Notes under the pieces: model-generated
Database searches by the model: none
Told to the model about the DNA's origin: nothing
Seen by the model: the letters and a program-made list of their open reading frames with translations, nothing else
In this document: piece by piece, positions 31,946 to 40,334 of the stretch
Position numbering within the stretch: the stretch's first letter is position 1
Layout of the letters: each line of letters opens with the position of its first letter
Assembly (NCBI RefSeq): GCF_046244365.1
Contig: NZ_CP176395.1
Coordinates: 3,906,001 to 3,970,000 of the forward strand
Length of the DNA stretch: 64,000 nt
From: Paenibacillus_V sp046244365
GTDB lineage: Bacteria; Bacillota; Bacilli; Paenibacillales; NBRC-103111
Direction: 5' to 3'
Translations under genes and position numbers: made by a program

Positions 31946-32680
31946 GTGGGTTCGCAAATAGCGGCTGCCACAGTCAAAATATGCGGCATCCGTACATACG
32001 GCCAGTTGCAAAGCATCATCGATTTGCCGATCGATCATATCGGCTTCGTTTTTGCCCGCAGCAAGCGTCAGGTGACGGCCGATGAAGCGGCACCGATGGT
32101 GGAGCTGCTGAGCAAGAGGCGGGAAGCAGGGACTGCTCCGCTTAGCGTAGGGGTGTTCGTAAACCCTACGCTTGAGGAGCTGCGCGCTGTAATGCGGCAA
32201 GCGCCGCTGGACGTCATCCAGCTGCACGGGCAAGAATCTCCGGCTTTCTGCGCCGAGGTGAAAGAAGCGTTCGGCTTCCAAGTATTCAAAGCGCTGCCGA
32301 TCGCAAGCGGGCAGGAGAAGGAAGGGGGCGCTTCGGCAGGCTTGTCCGGCGAAGGCGTTACCGACGAAGAGAGAATTGAGCATCTGCTCGGTCCATACCG
32401 CGGGACCGTCGACGCCATCCTGCTCGATACGTATGATCCGGTGATCGGGGGCGGCTCCGGCCAAACGTTTGCTTGGGACCGCATCCCTCCGTATTTAAGC
32501 TGGACGAAGTCTGCAGGAATGAAGCTGATCGTGGCCGGAGGGCTGCACGCGGGGAATGTCGGCGATCTGATCGGCGAATATTTGCCGGACGGGGTGGATG
32601 TTTCGAGCGGAGTGGAAACGGACGGCATCAAAGATATCGATAAAATTGCAGCATTTGTGGAAAGGGTGAAGTCATCGTGA
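31946..32680 (+). CDS. trpF: Phosphoribosylanthranilate isomerase
   Basis: 244 residues, TIM barrel. VKICGIRTYGQL at about residue 10 carries the catalytic Cys, HIGFVFARSKRQV follows, then DVIQLHGQES, ILLDTYDPVIGGGSGQTFAW with the catalytic Asp, and AGGLHAGNV. A loop around residues 115-140 (GQEKEGGASAGLSGEG) looks like an insertion relative to short family members. GTG 31946 is favoured by the GGGGTGG site. Ends inside the trpB start region (GTG A overlap). Confidence 0.95.
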   Translation: MGSQIAAATVKICGIRTYGQLQSIIDLPIDHIGFVFARSKRQVTADEAAPMVELLSKRREAGTAPLSVGVFVNPTLEELRAVMRQAPLDVIQLHGQESPAFCAEVKEAFGFQVFKALPIASGQEKEGGASAGLSGEGVTDEERIEHLLGPYRGTVDAILLDTYDPVIGGGSGQTFAWDRIPPYLSWTKSAGMKLIVAGGLHAGNVGDLIGEYLPDGVDVSSGVETDGIKDIDKIAAFVERVKSS

Positions 32681-33882
32681 AGCAAGTACCTGACGAACAC
32701 GGGCGGTACGGCCAATTCGGCGGCCGTTATGTGCCGGAAACGTTGATGAATGCGCTGATTGAGCTGGAGGAAGCGTATAAGAAATATTCGCAGGATCCCG
32801 ATTTTATTGCGGAGGTAGACGGACTGCGCCGCAAATATTCCGGCCGTCCTACGCCGCTCTACTACGCGGAACGCCTGACCCAAACGCTGGGCGGTGCCAA
32901 AATTTATCTGAAGCGCGAGGATTTAAACCATACGGGCGCTCACAAAATCAACAACGCCATAGGCCAAGCCGTTCTTGCCAAACGGATGGGCAAAACGAAA
33001 GTCATCGCCGAAACCGGCGCAGGTCAGCATGGCGTGGCTACCGCAACGGTGGCGGCGCTGCTGGGGCTGGAATGCAAGGTATTCATGGGCGAAGTCGATA
33101 CGAAACGGCAGCAGTTGAACGTTTTCCGCATGAACCTTCTCGGCACGGAAGTCGTTCCGGTTAAATCCGGCAGCCGCACGCTGAAAGACGCATGCAACGA
33201 AACGCTTCGTTACTGGGTGAGCCACGTTGAAGACACGTATTATATTTTGGGCTCCGTTACCGGCCCTCATCCTTACCCGCTCATCGTACGCGATTTCCAG
33301 AGAGTCATCGGCGACGAAACGAGAGCGCAAATGCTGGAAACGGAAGGCAGGCTGCCCGATGCGGTCATCGCCTGCGTTGGCGGGGGCAGCAATGCGATCG
33401 GTATCTTTTATCCGTTCGTAAACGATGAATCCGTTCGGCTAATCGGGGTTGAAGCGGCAGGCAAAGGCGTAGATACGGAGGAGCATGCGGCTACGTTTGC
33501 CAAAGGGCGGCATGGCGTGTTTCAAGGCTCGCTCAGTTACGTGCTGCAGGACGAATACGGCCAAGTTACGGAAGCCCACTCGATATCGGCAGGCCTGGAC
33601 TATCCGGGCGTAGGGCCGGAGCATGCTTATTTGCGCGACTCGAACCGTGCGGAATACGTGCCGATTACCGACAAAGAAGCGCTTGACGCACTCCAGCTCC
33701 TGAGCCGCACGGAAGGCATTATTCCGGCGCTCGAAAGCTCGCATGCGCTCGCTCAGCTGATTAAGGTCGCTCCTACGATGTCCAAGGACGAGATTATCGT
33801 CGTCAACCTCTCCGGACGCGGCGACAAGGACGTGGAAGCGATTATGAGCTATTTGGGAGGTGGCGAGCATGAATCGCATTGA
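32677..33882 (+). CDS. trpB: Tryptophan synthase beta chain
   Basis: 401 residues. PLP lysine in HTGAHKINNAIGQA (about residue 88), phosphate-binding loop CVGGGSNAIGIF (about 230) and ETGAGQHGVATATVAALLGL are all present. Condenses indole with serine. GTG 32677 overlaps the trpF stop by four bases and trpA overlaps its own end, so the operon is translationally coupled here. Confidence 0.99.
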   Translation: MKQVPDEHGRYGQFGGRYVPETLMNALIELEEAYKKYSQDPDFIAEVDGLRRKYSGRPTPLYYAERLTQTLGGAKIYLKREDLNHTGAHKINNAIGQAVLAKRMGKTKVIAETGAGQHGVATATVAALLGLECKVFMGEVDTKRQQLNVFRMNLLGTEVVPVKSGSRTLKDACNETLRYWVSHVEDTYYILGSVTGPHPYPLIVRDFQRVIGDETRAQMLETEGRLPDAVIACVGGGSNAIGIFYPFVNDESVRLIGVEAAGKGVDTEEHAATFAKGRHGVFQGSLSYVLQDEYGQVTEAHSISAGLDYPGVGPEHAYLRDSNRAEYVPITDKEALDALQLLSRTEGIIPALESSHALAQLIKVAPTMSKDEIIVVNLSGRGDKDVEAIMSYLGGGEHESH

Positions 33883-34675
33883 TCAGACGTTTGCCAAGCT
33901 TCGCGAAGCGAAGAAAGCGGCGCTCATTCCATTTCTGACGATCGGCGATCCCGATGTGGGGACATCGGTCCAAATCATTCTTCAGATGGAGCAAGCCGGA
34001 GCCGACATTGTCGAACTGGGCGTCCCTTATTCGGATCCGCTAGCGGACGGGCCGGTCATCCAGCGTTCATCGGAACGCGCGCTTAAGCATAAAATCAACA
34101 TCCTTGACTGTATGAAGGTAGCTCGCCAATGCCGAGACGCGGGTTCGCAGCTTCCGTTCATTTTGTTCACTTACTACAATCCGGTGCTGCAGTTGGGGCT
34201 CGCCAATTTCTTCGAGCTGCTTAGGGAGAATGACATCAGCGGGATGATCATTCCCGATCTGCCTATTGAAGAAAGCGACGAGGTTTACCAGCTTTCCGTA
34301 AAGTATAATATCCATCTCGTGCCTCTGGTGGCGCCTACTTCCAAAGACCGCGTTGCCAAAATCGCCGCGCAAGCGGCCGGATTCATTTATTGCGTATCTT
34401 CTTTAGGCGTTACCGGTACCCGCTCTAGCTTTTTCGGCGGCATTGAAGATTTTATCGGTTCGGTTAAGCAAGCGTCCGACATTCCAGTCGCTATCGGCTT
34501 CGGCATCTCGAGCAGGGAGCATGTCGCGCGGTTCGAAGAGATGTGCGACGGCGTTGTCGTCGGCAGCGCGATCGTGCGCAAGATCGAAGAAGCAGGGCCA
34601 CTATTGGCGTCGCCGGCTACGAAAGAAGAAGGACTTGCGCAAATCCGCGAGTTCGTTAAACAGCTGAAAGGGTAA
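33869..34675 (+). CDS. trpA: Tryptophan synthase alpha chain
   Basis: 268 residues, TIM barrel. IPFLTIGDPDVG at the start, catalytic Glu in DIVELGVPYSDPLADGPVIQ (about residue 50), catalytic Asp in MIIPDLPIEES (about 132) and CVSSLGVTGTRS. Releases indole to TrpB. ATG 33869 follows GGGAGGTGG with suitable spacing. Last gene of trpEDCFBA; a terminator follows. Confidence 0.98.
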   Translation: MNRIDQTFAKLREAKKAALIPFLTIGDPDVGTSVQIILQMEQAGADIVELGVPYSDPLADGPVIQRSSERALKHKINILDCMKVARQCRDAGSQLPFILFTYYNPVLQLGLANFFELLRENDISGMIIPDLPIEESDEVYQLSVKYNIHLVPLVAPTSKDRVAKIAAQAAGFIYCVSSLGVTGTRSSFFGGIEDFIGSVKQASDIPVAIGFGISSREHVARFEEMCDGVVVGSAIVRKIEEAGPLLASPATKEEGLAQIREFVKQLKG

Positions 34676-34682
34676 GCGAATT

Positions 34683-34719
34683 CCCGTCATTCCGAGCGAA
34701 TGGCGGGCTTTCTTTTTGC
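34683..34719 (+). terminator. Intrinsic terminator of the trp operon
   Basis: The 10-bp stem CCCGTCATTC / GAATGGCGGG with CGAGC loop is followed by CTTTCTTTTT. It separates trpA from hisC, which are contiguous in B. subtilis. Confidence 0.87.
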
Positions 34720-34776
34720 CTGACGTTCGATTGGCGCCCTTCGTGCAATCAAAAAACTGTTTGTATCTGAAAAAAA

Positions 34777-34801
34777 ATTGTGAGACAATAAAAGGTATAG
34801 T
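34777..34801 (+). promoter_or_regulatory. Possible hisC promoter with short palindrome
   Basis: TATAGT at 34796-34801 is a plausible -10. ATTGTgagACAAT at 34777-34789 is a perfect 5-bp inverted repeat lying where the -35 region would be; it could be an operator. No matching -35 hexamer at 17 bp. Confidence 0.35.
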
Positions 34802-34834
34802 TGTTTTTCACATCTATTTAAAGAGGTGTCCTAC

Positions 34835-35935
34835 ATGCAGCCTAAACAGAACATTGTACATTTGCCGGTCTATCAGCCGGGCAAGCCGATTGAAGAAGTG
34901 AAACGCGAGCTTGGACTTACCGAAGTGACGAAGCTTGCTTCTAATGAAAACCCGTTCGGCTGCTCGCCGAAGGCGAAGCAGGCGATCGTCGACGAAGTCG
35001 AGCGCGTAAGCCTGTATCCCGACGGCGGAAGCGTCGATCTGGCGAAGGCCGTTGCCGAGTTTTATAGCGTCGAGCCGAACCAAATCATTTTCGGAGCCGG
35101 CTCGGACGAGATCATCCTGATGATCGCGCGCGCTTTCTTAGTGCCTGGCGACGAAACGGTTATGGCTTCGCATACCTTCCCGCAGTACAAGCATAATGCG
35201 GAAATCGAGAGCGCGAAAATCATCGAGGTGCCCTTGCAAGACGGTACGCACGATTTGCCTGCTCTGCTCGCCCGCGTTACGGATAAAACGAAAATCGTTT
35301 GGATTTGCAACCCGAACAATCCGACCGGTACGATCAACACGCATGCGGAAGTTAAAGATTTCCTGAACAGCATTTCGCCGAATGTACTAGTCATTCTTGA
35401 CGAGGCTTATGCGGAATACATTACGACGGAGGATTATCCGGACGGGCTTCAACTGCTTAAAGAGCATAAGAACGTCGTTTTGCTGCGCACCTTCTCCAAA
35501 ATTTACGGTCTCGCATCGCTGCGTATCGGCTATGGCATCGGGCATCCGGACGTCATCCATACGATCAATCAAGTTCGCGAGCCGTTCAATACTTCGCGCT
35601 TCGCCCAAGCGGCAGCGCTGGCGGCACTGGGCGACCAGTCGTTTATCGAGTTCTGCCGTACGGCGAACGCCGATGGCATCAAATATTTGTCCGGCGAGTT
35701 CGATCGCCTCGGGCTGAGCTATTTCCCGGCGAACGGCAACTTCATGATGGTCGATGTCAAACGTCCCGCAGCTTCAGCCTTTAACGCGCTGATGCGCAAA
35801 GGGATCATCGTAAGAGGCGGTCATGCACTCGACTTCCCGACCTCGATCCGCGTTACGGTGGGCAGCCGCGAGCAGAACGAGAAATTCATTGCCGCGCTTG
35901 AGCAAGTGCTGTCGGAAGTCGCCGTTACCGTTTAA
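34835..35935 (+). CDS. hisC: Histidinol-phosphate aminotransferase
   Basis: 366 residues, PLP fold type I. SNENPFGCSPKA near residue 36, WICNPNNPTGT near 158, DEAYAEY near 190 and the PLP lysine in RTFSKIYGLASLRIGYG near 220. In Bacillus it also transaminates phenylpyruvate and hydroxyphenylpyruvate, which explains its place in the aromatic supra-operon. ATG 34835 follows AAAGAGGTG. Confidence 0.96.
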   Translation: MQPKQNIVHLPVYQPGKPIEEVKRELGLTEVTKLASNENPFGCSPKAKQAIVDEVERVSLYPDGGSVDLAKAVAEFYSVEPNQIIFGAGSDEIILMIARAFLVPGDETVMASHTFPQYKHNAEIESAKIIEVPLQDGTHDLPALLARVTDKTKIVWICNPNNPTGTINTHAEVKDFLNSISPNVLVILDEAYAEYITTEDYPDGLQLLKEHKNVVLLRTFSKIYGLASLRIGYGIGHPDVIHTINQVREPFNTSRFAQAAALAALGDQSFIEFCRTANADGIKYLSGEFDRLGLSYFPANGNFMMVDVKRPAASAFNALMRKGIIVRGGHALDFPTSIRVTVGSREQNEKFIAALEQVLSEVAVTV

Positions 35936-36056
35936 TGTTTCCAGCTTGCTGCACCCCAAGCTTGCAGACTCCTAGAATCAGCAGGCACCCCGCGAAGATT
36001 AACGCAACAGCGTAACTTTTGAACGGGCAACTTTAACAGAAAAAGGTTTTGATCTC

Positions 36057-37145
36057 ATGACGAAAATCGCCATCATCGGCGTAGGTTTAATGGGCGGCTC
36101 GCTTGCATTATGCTGGAAAGGAAAGCCCGGACTGCATATTACGGGCTTTTCCTCCAATCCGGCCTCTGTCGATAAATATTTGAAGCGCAGCGTTGTCGAT
36201 TCGGCCACGACTTCCTTGGAGGAAGCTGTGGCGGACGCGGATTTTATTTTTCTATGCGTACCGGTCGGTCTTATCTCGGATTATTTAAACAAGCTGCAGC
36301 AGGTTACGCTTAAGCCGGGCTGCATTATTACGGATGTCGGAAGCACGAAAGGGGCCGTTGCCGAATGCGCGGCTCGAATGAAGCTTCAGGGCGCCTATTT
36401 CATCGGCGGGCATCCGATGGCCGGCTCCGAACGTTCCGGGGTTGAAGCCGCTTCTTTATACTTGTACGAAAATGCCTTTTACGTGCTCACGCCTCCCGAA
36501 GGAACGCCGGAGGACGTCTACGGACGTTTAGTCGAGCTGCTCCAATGGACGCGGGCGCAGATCATACGGGTGGACGCCAAGCAGCATGACGATATCGTCG
36601 GCGCTATCAGTCATCTTCCCCATGTGATCGCTGTCGCGCTTGTCAATCAGATTGCGGGCTACAACGAGTCGAACGGGCTTTACCGCGCTTTGGCTGCGGG
36701 GGGCTTCCGCGATATTACTCGAATCGCCTCCGGCGATCCGGTTATGTGGCGTGACGTTTTTCAAAGCAACAAACCGGTAATGCTGAAGCTGCTTGACGAT
36801 TGGAACAAGGAAGTCTCCCAGTTTCGCAGCATGATCGAAACGGATGACGGCGACGGCATTATGGATGCGTTCAAGCGGGCGGGCAAGTTCCGCAGCGAGC
36901 TTCCGGAACGCCGCAAAGGCGTCATTACGGCATTGTACGACCTATACGTCGACGTACCCGATCATCCGGGCATTATCGGATCGGTCGCCACCTTGCTCGG
37001 CAGTCACAGGATCAATTTAAGCAACATTCAGATAATCGAAAGCCGTGACGACGTCCCCGGCGTGCTTCGGCTGTCGTTCCGCAATGAAGAGGACTGGGAG
37101 CGCGCTTCCGAAGTGCTGAAACCGCATTACCCGGTGCACGTGTAG
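36057..37145 (+). CDS. tyrA: Prephenate dehydrogenase with C-terminal ACT domain
   Basis: 362 residues. NAD-binding IIGVGLMGGSLAL at the N-terminus, VGSTKGAV near 98, GGHPMAGSERSG near 120 and the catalytic ISHLPHVIAVAL near 188. The last 75 residues (LYVDVPDHPGIIGSVATLLG onward) are an ACT domain, which likely binds tyrosine for feedback control. AAAAGG precedes ATG. In B. subtilis aroE (EPSP synthase) follows; here the next 540 bp carry repeats and RNA signals instead. Confidence 0.96.
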   Translation: MTKIAIIGVGLMGGSLALCWKGKPGLHITGFSSNPASVDKYLKRSVVDSATTSLEEAVADADFIFLCVPVGLISDYLNKLQQVTLKPGCIITDVGSTKGAVAECAARMKLQGAYFIGGHPMAGSERSGVEAASLYLYENAFYVLTPPEGTPEDVYGRLVELLQWTRAQIIRVDAKQHDDIVGAISHLPHVIAVALVNQIAGYNESNGLYRALAAGGFRDITRIASGDPVMWRDVFQSNKPVMLKLLDDWNKEVSQFRSMIETDDGDGIMDAFKRAGKFRSELPERRKGVITALYDLYVDVPDHPGIIGSVATLLGSHRINLSNIQIIESRDDVPGVLRLSFRNEEDWERASEVLKPHYPVHV

Positions 37146-37181
37146 GAAGAGAGACTTATTTTTTATAAAATATGTTTCATA

Positions 37182-37210
37182 CGATAAGCGCATAAAAGCG
37201 TTTATCCTTG
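37182..37210 (+). repeat. R2-like repeat, degenerate half copy D
   Basis: GATAAGCG ... CGTTTATCCTTGCCGT shares the right end with copy A at 6570, including the flanking GCCGT. The left end is shortened. Confidence 0.55.
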
Positions 37211-37227
37211 CCGTCTAATAAGTATTC

Positions 37228-37257
37228 GGGAGCGCATTCCGTCAGGAATGCGCTCCC
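37228..37257 (+). terminator. Strong hairpin downstream of tyrA
   Basis: The perfect 13-bp stem GGGAGCGCATTCC / GGAATGCGCTCCC with GTCA loop. No T-run follows on either strand, so it may mark a 3' end or block exonucleases rather than act as a classical terminator. Confidence 0.55.
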
Positions 37258-37313
37258 CCCATTAATGACGACTAATAATCATCGGTCGGAAAGAAACCGC
37301 TTGCACAAAACTG

Positions 37314-37342
37314 TTGACAAAATGTAAACGGATACATATAAT
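37314..37342 (+). promoter_or_regulatory. Consensus sigma-A promoter of candidate small RNA
   Basis: TTGACA (37314-37319) and TATAAT (37337-37342), both perfect, are separated by exactly 17 bp; the best promoter in the window. The predicted start is near 37349. Confidence 0.88.
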
Positions 37343-37348
37343 AAGAAC

Positions 37349-37425
37349 TACAGTATGGTTTCTCTCCACTCCTATCCGAATTTGCACTATGTGCGCCCAC
37401 CGGGTTCCGGTGGTTTTTTTTTTGC
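37349..37425 (+). ncRNA. Candidate small RNA (about 75 nt)
   Basis: From the predicted start at about 37349 to the T-run after hairpin CCACCGG-GTT-CCGGTGG (37397-37413). It has no open reading frame. The unpaired middle is pyrimidine-rich (TTTCTCTCCACTCCTATCC at 37359-37377), the type of sequence that pairs with purine-rich ribosome sites. Not recognised as a named RNA. Alternative: an attenuated leader for the sigma-factor operon 260 bases downstream. Confidence 0.6.
37397..37425 (+). terminator. Intrinsic terminator of candidate small RNA
   Basis: The perfect 7-bp GC-rich stem CCACCGG / CCGGTGG with GTT loop is followed by ten Ts. Confidence 0.92.
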
Positions 37426-37547
37426 TTTTTTTTATGTGTTCGGTATTTGGATTGTCATTATGACGATTCACTAGGCATGATGACCTAGTTTACATGCATT
37501 TGTCGAAATAAAGCAGGAATTTTACCGTTTTTAACGAATGTTGTAAA

Positions 37548-37574
37548 TGGAACATTTTTCGAATGAGATACGTC
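37548..37574 (+). promoter_or_regulatory. ECF-type promoter upstream of the sigma-factor gene
   Basis: TGGAAC (37548-37553) and CGTC (37571-37574) with 17 bases between match the -35 AAC / -10 CGTC pattern of Bacillus ECF sigma promoters (SigM/SigX/SigW group). It lies 112 bases before the gene and suggests autoregulation. Confidence 0.6.
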
Positions 37575-37685
37575 TAATTAATTTGAAGAGAACCGCAACT
37601 TTTATCTCCCAGTCGGGTAAATAACGTACATACAAGATTCAGCGACGCTGGGAGAAGGGTGCTTTGCAAGGAGGATCGCTTGTAA

Positions 37686-38279
37686 ATGACCGATTCCCAG
37701 TTAATTCGCGAGATTAAAGACGGCAATACGCAATTGTATGCGGAACTCGTTCGTCGTTACGAGCGCAAGATATACGCATTCATCTTCCATATGCTTAAAA
37801 GCGCACATATGGAGCTGTTGGTCGACGATTTGAGCCAGGAGACGTTCTATAAGGCGTATCGCAGCCTGCAGACGTTTCGTGAGATCGAGGCTTCGTTCTC
37901 CACTTGGCTGTATACGATAGCAAGGAATACGGTTCTTAGCGAGATGCGGAAGCAAAGGCACGTGAAAGTGTCACTCGATCAGAGCGGCCTTACGCCGCAT
38001 GCTTCTTTCGAAGCTATGCCGGAACAAACCATCTTGCGCAACGAGAAGGTGGCTTTGGTTCGCGAAGCGATCAATAACTTGCCGGAGAAACAGCGGTCGG
38101 CGTTAATTTTACGGGAATACGAGCAGCTTGATTACCAGGAGATTGCAAACATACTGGGACAAACGGTCAGCGCCGTCAAGTCGCTGCTGTTTCGGGCGAG
38201 GGCCAGTGTGAAGGTACAGCTTGAGCCATACTTTGGAGAAGCGATTTACGAAGAGTATGAAGGGATGAGTCATCGATGA
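37686..38279 (+). CDS. ECF-type RNA polymerase sigma factor
   Basis: 197 residues with region 2 (YAELVRRYERKIYAFIFHML ... DDLSQETFYKAYRSL ... FSTWLYTIARNTVLSEMRKQ) and region 4 (LPEKQRSALILREYEQLDYQ then EIANILGQTVSAVKSLLFRA), without regions 1 and 3. AAGGAGGATCG lies upstream of ATG. The stop overlaps its neighbour by four bases, and that neighbour encodes a zinc-containing anti-sigma factor. An ECF-type promoter precedes it. Likely an envelope-stress factor of the SigW/SigX type; the exact counterpart in Bacillus cannot be told from sequence alone. Confidence 0.93.
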   Translation: MTDSQLIREIKDGNTQLYAELVRRYERKIYAFIFHMLKSAHMELLVDDLSQETFYKAYRSLQTFREIEASFSTWLYTIARNTVLSEMRKQRHVKVSLDQSGLTPHASFEAMPEQTILRNEKVALVREAINNLPEKQRSALILREYEQLDYQEIANILGQTVSAVKSLLFRARASVKVQLEPYFGEAIYEEYEGMSHR

Positions 38280-38899
38280 AATGCGAGGATATTCAGGAAT
38301 TGTTCGGCGATTATTTTGATTTGCCCGAAACGGATCTTAAGCGGTTGTGCGTCGATGAGCATGTACGCCGCTGCAAGGTTTGCGCCGAACAGTTTGAGAT
38401 TTGGGAGGAAAGCCTGCTGCTGATTCAAACGGCAGCTCGCGACATTCCTTCTTCCTCCAAGGAATCGTACCTGATTTCCAATCAGGTCATGGATCGCATC
38501 TACAAGGACGAGTCCTGGCGCATTCCGATCGCCGATCGCATATATGCCATTCCGTATCGCATTAGACGCAATTTGACGGCCGTCTTATCCTTCTGCTTGG
38601 CGCTATTTCTATTCAGCTTCATGTACACGTTTGCCGGGGGCGACTTGTTTCGGAAGGATGAAGCCCAGTCATCGTCATACGGCTTTCATCAAGCGGCTAA
38701 AGCCAGCGAAGAGCGGAATACGAGTATCAATGTAAGCAATATTCCGAAGTTTGCAATGGCAAGCACATCCGGTCGTGTCATCGAACCGATGAAGCTCGGA
38801 CCGATTCATACGTATGCGGATTATTTACTTGCGATATCCATTCTAGGATTGATAAGTTCGCTCCTCATTATGAATTGGTTATCGCGTACGCGCAGTTGA
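38276..38899 (+). CDS. Membrane anti-sigma factor with zf-HC2 motif
   Basis: 207 residues. The N-terminal zinc-binding H-x3-C-x2-C is EHVRRCKVC at about residues 28-36, with an upstream Cys at 3. A hydrophobic helix at about 101-117 (TAVLSFCLALFLFSFMY) and a second near the C-terminus (about 185-200) place the N-terminus in the cytoplasm, where it would hold the sigma factor, and a 65-residue loop outside. It overlaps the sigma gene by ATGA. Release would need proteolysis; prsW at the window start is a possible but unproven site-1 protease. Confidence 0.87.
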   Translation: MKCEDIQELFGDYFDLPETDLKRLCVDEHVRRCKVCAEQFEIWEESLLLIQTAARDIPSSSKESYLISNQVMDRIYKDESWRIPIADRIYAIPYRIRRNLTAVLSFCLALFLFSFMYTFAGGDLFRKDEAQSSSYGFHQAAKASEERNTSINVSNIPKFAMASTSGRVIEPMKLGPIHTYADYLLAISILGLISSLLIMNWLSRTRS

Positions 38900-38925
38900 C
38901 GGCTATTTAAAATTGTTCGGCAGAG

Positions 38926-38951
38926 AAGCGTCCATTAACGGACGCTTTTTC
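38926..38951 (+). terminator. Intrinsic terminator of the sigma/anti-sigma operon
   Basis: The perfect 8-bp stem AAGCGTCC / GGACGCTT with ATTAAC loop is followed by TTTTTC. Confidence 0.88.
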
Positions 38952-39162
38952 TTTCGTAATCGGGCATCATTCCCTTAATTCAGCAAAGGGATGATTCCAG
39001 CTTGCGACGGCTGCGATTTGGGCGGAATGTAGCTGCACCCGGAATGATTTGGACGGAATTTTCCCATAATGGAAAATGAAAGGAACGGCAGCATAACGGG
39101 ACGGAAGGCGGCCTGCTGCTTTGCTCTTTCATGATTTCTGACGAAAGGGAGGATAACGCGCC

Positions 39163-40287
39163 ATGAACCTGGCAGATATGCTTTGTTACGCCGACATCCA
39201 CGAATTAAGCCGGATTGCCCAAACCTATAAGTGCGAGTGCAACGGCCACTCCAAGAACGAGCTGATCCAAACGATCCTTTCCGCGATTAACCGCAGAGAC
39301 ATCTTCGAGAGACAAATGACGGAATTGACCGAGGAGGACGTCCGTTTTTTGAACTCTCTGTTGTTCGATTCCAGAAATTCGTTCAGTATGGAGGAGCTGC
39401 TGGCTCGCGCGAGCATGTCCAAATGGCAGCAAGAAGACGGGCAAAAAGCGAATTCCCGCGACATGATCGTCAAATTCAAACGAAACGGCTGGCTGTTCAA
39501 CGGTTATTTGCAGCAAACCAAATCGTTATTTCAACTGCCGGACGATCTGAAACGGCGGTTTGACGACGTGTTGACCGTTCAATTTCGTAAATCGGTACAA
39601 GAGCTGGAAGAAGCGCCTGGCGTATACCGGGACGAGCAGCAGCTTCTGCTCGGGGACATTCTCCATTTTCTGCGGTATGTGCTGGAGCAGGATATTCCGC
39701 TTTCAACCGAAGGATTCATGTACAAAAGACATTTGCAGCAGATCATGGAACGGCTTTCGATTGCCGAAGAGCCGGTGGCAAAGACGGCATGGAGATTCGG
39801 TTACGGCCGCCGTTACCGGGAGTACCCGATCCGGCTTTCTTTTATTTACGATTATTGCTTTTACCACGGCTTGATTGCGGAAACGGGAGACTCGCTTACG
39901 ATTACCGATTTGGGACGCTCCCGTTTGGCGACGGGACAGAAGGAACCGCTTACGGAGATTTACCGTTTTTGGCTGCGGCTATACAAAGGTCCCATATCGA
40001 ACATTCGTTCGATCGTTTACTGGCTGGACAAGCTTGCAAGCCGCTGGGTGACGGTCGAATCGCTCGGCGGCGTGTTATACAAGCTCATTCGCCCTTACTA
40101 CTACGACTCTTCCGAATCCATATTGGAGGCGCGTATTTTGCAAATGATGATGCATATCGGGTTGATCCGGATCGGGGAAGACGAAACGCACGGGAAGGTC
40201 GTGCAGGTAAGCAAGCTCGGAAGCAGCGTGATCGCCGGCTCTTATACGGAGGAAGAAGCGATTGACTTGAAGATTGACAAGTGGTGA
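39163..40287 (+). CDS. Uncharacterised protein, helicase-associated winged-helix-like
   Basis: 374 residues, soluble, no signal peptide. LADMLCYADIHELSRIAQTY near the start and LTEEDVRFLNSLLFDSRNSF near residue 45 are followed by two regions that read like winged helices (about 60-115 and 290-345: LEARILQMMMHIGLIRIGED and VVQVSKLG). This pattern recalls the accessory domain found beside XPB-like helicases, but there is no Walker motif, so it is not a helicase. It replaces ypiA/ypiB of B. subtilis. AAAGGGAGG precedes ATG. Confidence 0.5.
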   Translation: MNLADMLCYADIHELSRIAQTYKCECNGHSKNELIQTILSAINRRDIFERQMTELTEEDVRFLNSLLFDSRNSFSMEELLARASMSKWQQEDGQKANSRDMIVKFKRNGWLFNGYLQQTKSLFQLPDDLKRRFDDVLTVQFRKSVQELEEAPGVYRDEQQLLLGDILHFLRYVLEQDIPLSTEGFMYKRHLQQIMERLSIAEEPVAKTAWRFGYGRRYREYPIRLSFIYDYCFYHGLIAETGDSLTITDLGRSRLATGQKEPLTEIYRFWLRLYKGPISNIRSIVYWLDKLASRWVTVESLGGVLYKLIRPYYYDSSESILEARILQMMMHIGLIRIGEDETHGKVVQVSKLGSSVIAGSYTEEEAIDLKIDKW

Positions 40288-40334
40288 GGGGATTGCTACA
40301 ATCTCCTGCGGAGCCACCACTGGAGGAGAAGCGA

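Noticed and set aside
37262..37471. 69-aa minus-strand open frame over the small-RNA region
   Set aside because: No ribosome site; it consists of the reverse of a promoter, a terminator and a T-run, giving a low-complexity Lys-rich product.
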